Source: Desulfocapsaceae bacterium (GTDB lineage: Bacteria; Desulfobacterota; Desulfobulbia; Desulfobulbales; Desulfocapsaceae). From it: a stretch of DNA of 64,000 bases. The translations under genes were made by a program, and so were the position numbers. The number at the start of each line of letters is the position of its first letter. Positions within the stretch are counted from its first letter, which is position 1. This document shows positions 58,328 to 64,000 of this stretch, piece after piece. The notes below the pieces were generated by a model, which saw nothing but the letters and a program-made list of their open reading frames with translations, did not search any database and was not told the origin of the DNA. The stretch lies in the NCBI GenBank assembly GCA_031292275.1, contig JARLHL010000017.1, forward strand, positions 1 through 64,000, written 5' to 3'.

Positions 58328-59275
58328 CTACACGTGTTCGATGCCCGGCTTCCATTTTTCAAGCAGCTTGATCAACTGAACGATGGCCTGATGGGTTGGC
58401 ACGGCGACGCCGTTCAACTCTGCATAGCGGCAGATGGCCCCGTTCTGGGCATCGATCTCGGTGGTCCGGTCATTGAGGATATCCTGCAGCATGGACGAGA
58501 GATTATTGGCACTCTGCCGGCAGGTATCAAGCAGAAGCTGGTAGAGATCCTCGCAGACCAGATCAATCGAGATGGCCTCGGCAACCCGCCGGCCTTCATC
58601 GAGAAGGGTCTTCATCAGCATGATGGATTCCTCTCTGGAGGTCAGACAGCCGTTGGGCACCTTCAAGATAGCCGATAAGGGGTTGATGGCGGAGTTGACG
58701 ATAACCTTTGCCCAGAGCCTGCCCATGATCCGGTGGGCCATCCTGGTTACAATTCCGCAATCATTGAAAATCGCTGCTATCTTTTCCAGACGCGGCGTAA
58801 AATTCCCGTTCAGCTCACCGATATAGGTTGTACCTATCCCTCCCTGGCGGACTCGGGAATCTCCCAGCGCCGTCCCCGACATGAAGGTCAGGCCCAGAAG
58901 GATATGCTGCGGGGGGATAACAGTTTGAACAGACTCCAAATTCCCAAGACCTGTCTGAATACAGAGCACAGGGCAGGTATCGGTGACCAGATGGGCAACA
59001 CTTCGGGCAGCGGCCAGAGTCGCCTGGGATTTCACCACGACCAAGACAAGGTCACAGCTCTCGACTCTGGATCCGTTATGGAGGGCGGTTACCGGAACCG
59101 AGATGATAATATCACGGTCCTGCTCATCCTGGGCCATCAAGCCTATCCCCTCTCCCTGCATCGCACCGACAATATCCTGATTGATATCGATCAGATTAAC
59201 CTCATGTCCCCCTTTGCCCAAAAAGGAACCGAAGAGTCTGCCTATGGCCCCGCCGCCGACAATCACTATCTTCAT
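58328..59275 (-). CDS. panE: 2-dehydropantoate 2-reductase
   Basis: 315 residues from ATG 59275, chosen because a long G-run serves as ribosome binding site and because the family begins MKIVIVGGGAIG (Rossmann motif GxGxxG). Other conserved parts: CDLVLVVVKSQAT, IQTGLGN, and KVIVNSAINPLSAI with the catalytic Lys, then the C-terminal helical domain. It reduces ketopantoate to pantoate for CoA synthesis, using NADPH. In some bacteria related proteins act on other 2-oxo acids. Confidence 0.92.
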   Translation of the reverse strand: MKIVIVGGGAIGRLFGSFLGKGGHEVNLIDINQDIVGAMQGEGIGLMAQDEQDRDIIISVPVTALHNGSRVESCDLVLVVVKSQATLAAARSVAHLVTDTCPVLCIQTGLGNLESVQTVIPPQHILLGLTFMSGTALGDSRVRQGGIGTTYIGELNGNFTPRLEKIAAIFNDCGIVTRMAHRIMGRLWAKVIVNSAINPLSAILKVPNGCLTSREESIMLMKTLLDEGRRVAEAISIDLVCEDLYQLLLDTCRQSANNLSSMLQDILNDRTTEIDAQNGAICRYAELNGVAVPTHQAIVQLIKLLEKWKPGIEHV

Positions 59276-59735
59276 ACCCCCCCCCTCTCTCATATTTGCC
59301 CGACGAAACATTCTCCTATTCCGCCGATCTTTCGAGCCTGTTTCACCAACCAGCATGGCGCAACCGTCCTTCCAATCATTACATATTGTATATTGACGGC
59401 AGCAGAAATGCAATTCCCCTTCCTTGAATTTGTTATGATTCCTTCCCATTGCCATATCTTTTCAGGCAGTTGCTGATTTTGGTCGCCCCTGAGGGCCTTG
59501 CCGGAAGCGGTACAGTCAATTGAGGGGAACAGAATTGCCAAGCGGGTTAAGGCAGACGCGTACAAAAAAGGCAGCGGTTCCTGCCTGATCCCATGAGCAG
59601 GCTTCCGTTTGTGAAGAAGAAGATCCGGAATATTTGCTGGACCGGGGGGGGGAGGCGACGGGACTCTGAAAGACCAGGCTGCCGGATCTCCTGTACCGAA
59701 AGGGAGCCGGCAGCCATCATGATCGTAAATGCCGA
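59276..59735. other. Gap between panE and the chemoreceptor gene
   Basis: About 460 bases. A minus-strand frame (59290-59739) is open but resembles nothing and overlaps the chemoreceptor stop; I do not regard it as a gene. No terminator that I would defend. Confidence 0.4.
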
Positions 59736-61733
59736 TCAAACTTTAAAGCTGCTTACAATGGTATTCAGCTCTGCGGCCATGCGCTGCAGATCCTCCGAAC
59801 TGGTGTGGACCTCCTTGCTGCTCTGAGAAATTCCCGTGGCCGCGAGATTGACCTTGGCAATGTCCTTGGCGATATCCATGGCCACGGTTGAACTCTGGTT
59901 GACATTTTCATTGACCTCCTGAATCCCCTGACTGGCCTGAGAGATATTGCTGGCGATTTCCCGTGTGGCAGCGGTCTGTTCATCGACTGCCGTGGCGATC
60001 GTCGCCACAATGTCATTGACCCCGCTGATGACCTCCGAAATTTCGTCGATTTCCACGACGGTGGACTGGGTCGTCCGCTGGACGTCATCAATCTGGCTCT
60101 TGATGTTCAGGGTAGCCTGGGCCGTCTGTCTTGCCAGGTCCTTAATTTCATTGGCAACAACCGCAAATCCCTTGCCGGCCTCCCCCGCCCGCGCAGCCTC
60201 AATCGTGGCATTGAGGGCAAGCAGATTGGTCTGTTCGGATATCTCCGTAATGGTCTCCGTCACCATACTGATCTTTCCGGCAGCCTTGCCCAACTCACCC
60301 ATTTTCTCGGAGGCGCTCTTGGCCTGGGCCACCGCCTTGCTTGAGATCTCCCTGGCCCGCTCAGCATTATCGGCGATTTCATTGATCGTGGAGGTCATTT
60401 CCTCTGCCGCCGAAGCGACCATATTGGTATTGGTCGAGGATTGCTCCATGGCGGCGGCAACATTGTACAGGTTGGCGGTCATCTCCTCCGAGGCCGTCGC
60501 CAGAGTGGACGCCCGCTGCGAGGTGTCCTCAGCCCCGGCCGACAGCTGGCTGGCAATCGTCGACAACTGGTGGGCCGAGGCGTTGACCCTGTCCGAGTTC
60601 TCCGCGATCTGCCTGACTATAGACTGTAGTTTTTCGATGAATCTGTTGAACCAGAAGCCCAGCACACCTACCTCGTCCCGGGACCTGGCATCAAGACGCA
60701 TGGTCAGATCGCCCTCGCCTTCGGCAATATCCTTGAGGCTGGCGATTGCCCTGTTCAGCGGTTTTACAATCAGGCCTGCGGAATACAGGACTGTCAGGAT
60801 AGTCAGCACCATGGCCACCAGACCGATGGTAAAAGTCAGCGTCCGAATGGCATGCGCCGCCATCAGAAACTCGTCGGCATTCTGGGTTGCAGCCACATAC
60901 CAGTTTGCCTCCGTCAGGGGGGCAAAACCTGCTATCTTTGGCGTCCCCTTAAAGACGTACGATCCAACTCCTTTTTCGCCGCTGACCATCTTCCTGGCTA
61001 TCTCTTCCATACCGGGAAGCGTGGATATGTTAAGCTTCATAACATTTTCAGCGGCAGGATGGGCAAGGATCAATCCATTTTTGTCAATCATGAATCCGTA
61101 TCCGGTGCTGCCCACCTTCCGGCTGGAGATGAGGTCTGTAAAAAACTCCGCCTTCAGCACCAGGACCAGGGTCCCGATAAATTCATTCGACGCCGAATTG
61201 ACGGGCACACAGATGGCGAAGATCAGTTTATTGGTAGCCTTGGAGGGAAGGATATCGCCGACAACAGTCTTCCCGGACGACCTGGCAATCTGGAAATAGT
61301 CGCGACCAGCGATATTGTTTCCCTTGTACTCCCCACCGCCTTCCAATATCCCGGTTATCTGATTCCCATTGGAATCGGTAACATAGATACCTTGATGATT
61401 GGCACTTATTTGCGGGAAGATTGTACCGAGACTGCGACGGAGATTGCCGGCCTTCTCTGCACCCCCCTCCGCTCCTTCCTGTTTGATGGCGGTGAGAAGA
61501 GTAACCACCTGGGGATCCATGGCCAGGGCCTGGGCCAGGATCGATTCCTCCCTCAGGATATTATCCGTTAATCGGGCGAGGTCGGCGGCAACGTTGGCCG
61601 CCTGTTTTTCCGAAAGATCGGTCAGGGCCTTGGATGACTTTGTAATGGAAAAATAACCAACGAGAAGCAGCGGCAATAAAACCAGCGCAATCCCCCCGGT
61701 AACGAGTCTGAACTTAATTGATGCCGTTTTCAT
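59736..61733 (-). CDS. Methyl-accepting chemotaxis protein with Cache domain
   Basis: 665 residues from ATG 61733, preceded by GAGGAGAAGACC. First membrane helix (about 12-32), periplasmic dCache domain (GRDYFQIARSSGKTVVG, GYGFMIDKNGLILAHP), second helix (about 290-320), HAMP (LNRAIASLKDIAEGEGDLT), and a full signalling domain with hairpin tip EISEQTNLLALNATIEAARA and GFAVVANEIKDLARQT. The tip matches the consensus that contacts CheW and CheA. Ligand is probably a small organic acid or amino acid, as usual for dCache; not determinable here. No che genes in the window. Confidence 0.94.
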   Translation of the reverse strand: MKTASIKFRLVTGGIALVLLPLLLVGYFSITKSSKALTDLSEKQAANVAADLARLTDNILREESILAQALAMDPQVVTLLTAIKQEGAEGGAEKAGNLRRSLGTIFPQISANHQGIYVTDSNGNQITGILEGGGEYKGNNIAGRDYFQIARSSGKTVVGDILPSKATNKLIFAICVPVNSASNEFIGTLVLVLKAEFFTDLISSRKVGSTGYGFMIDKNGLILAHPAAENVMKLNISTLPGMEEIARKMVSGEKGVGSYVFKGTPKIAGFAPLTEANWYVAATQNADEFLMAAHAIRTLTFTIGLVAMVLTILTVLYSAGLIVKPLNRAIASLKDIAEGEGDLTMRLDARSRDEVGVLGFWFNRFIEKLQSIVRQIAENSDRVNASAHQLSTIASQLSAGAEDTSQRASTLATASEEMTANLYNVAAAMEQSSTNTNMVASAAEEMTSTINEIADNAERAREISSKAVAQAKSASEKMGELGKAAGKISMVTETITEISEQTNLLALNATIEAARAGEAGKGFAVVANEIKDLARQTAQATLNIKSQIDDVQRTTQSTVVEIDEISEVISGVNDIVATIATAVDEQTAATREIASNISQASQGIQEVNENVNQSSTVAMDIAKDIAKVNLAATGISQSSKEVHTSSEDLQRMAAELNTIVSSFKV

Positions 61734-61793
61734 CTGGTCTTCTCCTCTCATAATTGTTATTGATCATCTTCCCTTTCCAAGCAGAAGTCGCGC

Positions 61794-62869
61794 TCATACG
61801 GTTTGATACTCAACCGGCAAGTCCTGTTTTTTCCCCGGACCGGCCAGACTCATGGACCCTGTCTCCTTCCTGACGGAGGACCCGCCGGACCTCCGTCGCC
61901 AGTTCCATGACTGGGTAAACGGTTTCTGGAGGAAGGAGATCCCTTTCTCCAGAAACAAAATATATAAAATGATCTCGGCGGTATACTCCGACATAAACAG
62001 ACATTTGACCGCAGGATTGTCCTGCCGTATCCGCCTCTCAAGTTCACGGCCATTCATTCCAGGCATTATCACATCTGTCAACAAAAGATCAATGGTCCCT
62101 GCATATTCTTTGCTCAGGCTAAACGCTGCATCCGGCATACCTGCGCGGCCAGGACCGTGTAGCCAAGACTCGTCAGCACGGTGGTACTTATTTCTAGCAG
62201 CAGGGCCTCATCCTCCATGACACTCCGGGTCTCGATGCTTATCCTGCCTCCTCCGGAAATGGCTCCCTGGGGATGGTGCAAAAGGCACTCCATTTTGCTG
62301 CCACTGTTGACTGCCCCGACAGGATACTCCTGCAGATCCTCCAAACCCCTCAGGCCTTTTATTTTTTCATGAAAGAATATACTTGCATCGGACTTGAACA
62401 GCGGGCAGGTGAATGAAAAAACATTCGTATATCCCGGTATGATGGGCATAGATCCGCGCGCATCGGCATTGCCGCTCTGAACAGCAGAAAGGGCGCAATT
62501 CCAGGGCAGAAGACGAAACTCTACGGCGATCCCCGTCTTCCTGCTCCACAACTTCCAGATATCCACGCTTATCCCTGCAGGTCTGCCGGCGGCATCAAGA
62601 AAGGAATAGGGTACAGAGAAGACATCATCGGCAACGATGATGCGGGATAGTTTTGCCGGGCCCAAGAATGCCGGCAATTGCCCAGAACCGGCCGGGGACT
62701 CCGTGGGGTGAACCGGTTTAAGCATGACGGCGAAAAGACCCAGCAGAAACAGAAAAAGCCCGGTTATCCATATCCATGGTTTTTTCTCTCTCAAGCCGCC
62801 CATCTCCGCCCTCTCTCTCCCTTCACTTGTATTTATTATACTTATACTATCGATACAGGAATTTTGCAA
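61794..62869 (-). pseudogene. Decayed substrate-binding/histidine kinase/receiver gene
   Basis: The minus strand has three pieces that should be one protein. First, from about 62803, a membrane helix (WIWITGLFLFLLGLFAVML) and a solute-binding (SBP_bac_3) domain (IIVADDVFSVPYSFLDAAG ... GISVDIWKLW, IIPGYTNVFSF) that breaks off at about residue 210. Second, in the same frame with the rest of the binding domain and the whole kinase missing, a receiver start (MEDEALLLEISTTVLTSLGY). Third, after a frameshift near 62130, a receiver body LLLTDVIMPGMNGREL ... LFMSEYTAEIILY with FLQKPF. A second frameshift near 61910 leads to MELATEVRRVLRQEGD, the normal receiver end. So there is a large internal deletion plus at least two frameshifts. 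Confidence 0.8.
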
Positions 62870-63337
62870 AAATCAACAACTGCTGTTCATCAGAACAAAT
62901 ATTTACAGACCGCGATGTGTAATACCTCTCAGCAGATATCTCCGTCATCGTCTCTGATGAGATAGTGATCTGTTGTCTTTTTGCAAGAATCCCGTATTCT
63001 ATTATTTTTATATGATAGTATTGTTAATGTCTATGGATTGATAAAAAATATTGGGCGTCTCTGTACTTTTTTGACAATCAGACCTATCCTGGCGGAGAGG
63101 GAGCAGGAGATCCCGATCAGGGGAAAGTCCGGCCCCCTGAGAGCGCGTGTTGCCAGTCAGGTTTGATGTTTCAGCTCTGATGATTTTTCATATTTGCACA
63201 GGCTGCGCACAAAGACCCAAAGCCCCCGGGACGGGGCGGGATAAGACTGGGAGGCCCCCTGCAGATTGCATGGCCTGTTCATTTTCTCAATCTGTCCGCC
63301 CGGTTCCGGTGGCTATCCACCCCTTACCAGAAACCGT
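62870..63337. other. Gap before the GDPD gene
   Basis: About 470 bases, AT-rich at 62830-63075, GC-richer afterwards. No gene or RNA recognised. The left part may hold the lost promoter of the decayed sensor gene. Confidence 0.4.
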
Positions 63338-64000
63338 ATGACCCTGAATATCGCCCACCGCGGCGCCCGCAGCCTGGCTCCGGAAAACACCCTGGCAGCC
63401 ATCCGCAAGGCCTGGGCAACAGGCGCAGATATCCTTGAGATAGATGTCGGCGTAAGCCTGGATGGCCGGCTGATCGTCCTGCACGATGAAACCCTGCAAC
63501 GGACAACCGATGCAGGCAGGCAATTTCCACACAGGGCACGCAACCCCTGCACCACCTTTACCCTGGCGGAGATCCGCTCGCTGGATGCAGGCTCGTGGTT
63601 TATCGACAGCGATCCCTTCGGTCAGATCGCCGCCGGACAGGTCTCTTTGCAAGAATTGCAGTTGTTTAAAGGGGCTGTCGTTCCGACCTTGGAAGAAGTT
63701 TTGAAATTTGTCAAAGACACATCCTGGCGGGTCAATATCGAGATCAAGCAGGTCCCGCCGCCCCTGCAAGGTTTCCCCGCAGCAGCAGCCGTCCTGCAAT
63801 GCATCGAGCGGCAGACAGTCCCTGCCAAGCAGATCATCATCTCGTCGTTTGTCCACGACTCCATCAGGACAGTGCATAAACAACGGCCGGACATCGAAAT
63901 CAACGCCCTCATCGGCCCCTCGATCATCGGTCCGCAGGATTGGGGAGGCTATGAATTCCCCATCTATAACGCCTGTGCACTGTGCACCGATGAAGAGCAG
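63338..64000 (+). CDS. Glycerophosphodiester phosphodiesterase (partial, runs off window)
   Basis: At least 221 residues; ATG 63338, open to the window edge. It shows the GDPD active site: NIAHRGARSLAPENT (His-Arg and Glu), DILEIDVGVSLDG (E-x-D), LIVLHDETLQRTT (second His), PTLEEVLKF and VNIEIKQ (metal-binding Glu). It cleaves glycerophosphodiesters from phospholipid turnover to glycerol-3-phosphate and an alcohol. No signal peptide, so cytoplasmic. Confidence 0.93.
   Translation, partial: MTLNIAHRGARSLAPENTLAAIRKAWATGADILEIDVGVSLDGRLIVLHDETLQRTTDAGRQFPHRARNPCTTFTLAEIRSLDAGSWFIDSDPFGQIAAGQVSLQELQLFKGAVVPTLEEVLKFVKDTSWRVNIEIKQVPPPLQGFPAAAAVLQCIERQTVPAKQIIISSFVHDSIRTVHKQRPDIEINALIGPSIIGPQDWGGYEFPIYNACALCTDEEQ

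Overview
The window is 64 kb of a Gram-negative bacterial chromosome. The likely source is a sulfate-reducer-like deltaproteobacterium (Desulfobulbales or a relative). I infer this from gene content: two FapA/DUF342 proteins, a TackOD1-type zinc-ribbon protein, paired lysine 6-aminotransferase and ALDH7 genes, a DUF362 ferredoxin-like protein, many cyclic-di-GMP and chemotaxis proteins, and a PagL-like outer-membrane enzyme. The taxonomic call is inference only. No rRNA genes, CRISPR arrays or prophages were seen. The one tRNA found is tRNA-Met(CAT).

Layout. 1-4.8 kb is gene-poor: an IS5-family transposase tail, the 3' end of a broken chemoreceptor gene, a small His-rich exported protein, uppP and a small PilZ protein. 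4.8-15.4 kb holds a large hybrid histidine kinase, a VF530-type small protein, clpS-clpA, holA, a FapA-like protein and a CBS-pair protein. 15.5-21.5 kb (minus strand) is a four-gene unit: a TackOD1 zinc-ribbon regulator with a degenerate GGDEF-like end, a processive GT2 glycosyltransferase, a TolC-type outer-membrane protein fused to a glycosidase-like TIM barrel, and an HlyD-type adaptor. It reads as a compact polysaccharide synthesis-and-export machine. 21.5-24.7 kb is a sparse stretch with osmC, lysR and decayed sequence, bounded by two copies of the same hairpin. 24.7-28.3 kb carries tRNA-Met, groES-groEL and ilvE.

28.5-36.9 kb is metabolic. A plus-strand pair converts lysine to aminoadipate. 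It converges on citrate synthase and on a tightly overlapping minus-strand operon encoding a SpeD-fold pyruvoyl decarboxylase, a FemAB/GNAT-like transferase, an ATP-grasp ligase and a LysA-type PLP decarboxylase. This operon looks like a small biosynthetic cluster for an unknown amine- or peptide-type product. A strong hairpin precedes it, and a divergent sigma-54 activator lies beyond. 37.5-44.2 kb continues with that activator, a secreted glycosidase, an HDOD-GGDEF protein and a DUF362 protein.

44.4-59.3 kb is mostly housekeeping and envelope: PagL-like lipid A deacylase, a conserved membrane protein, tgt-yajC, rnhA, a radical SAM protein, a Nudix hydrolase, the second FapA-like protein, DUF2905, a PAS-GGDEF cyclase, HIT, rmuC, a kinase-like protein with a UspA, and panE. 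59.7-64 kb holds an intact chemoreceptor, a wrecked substrate-binding/kinase/receiver gene and the start of a glycerophosphodiester phosphodiesterase. The two best candidates for undescribed biology are the TackOD1/GT2/TolC-glycosidase/HlyD unit and the SpeD-like/GNAT/ATP-grasp/decarboxylase operon.
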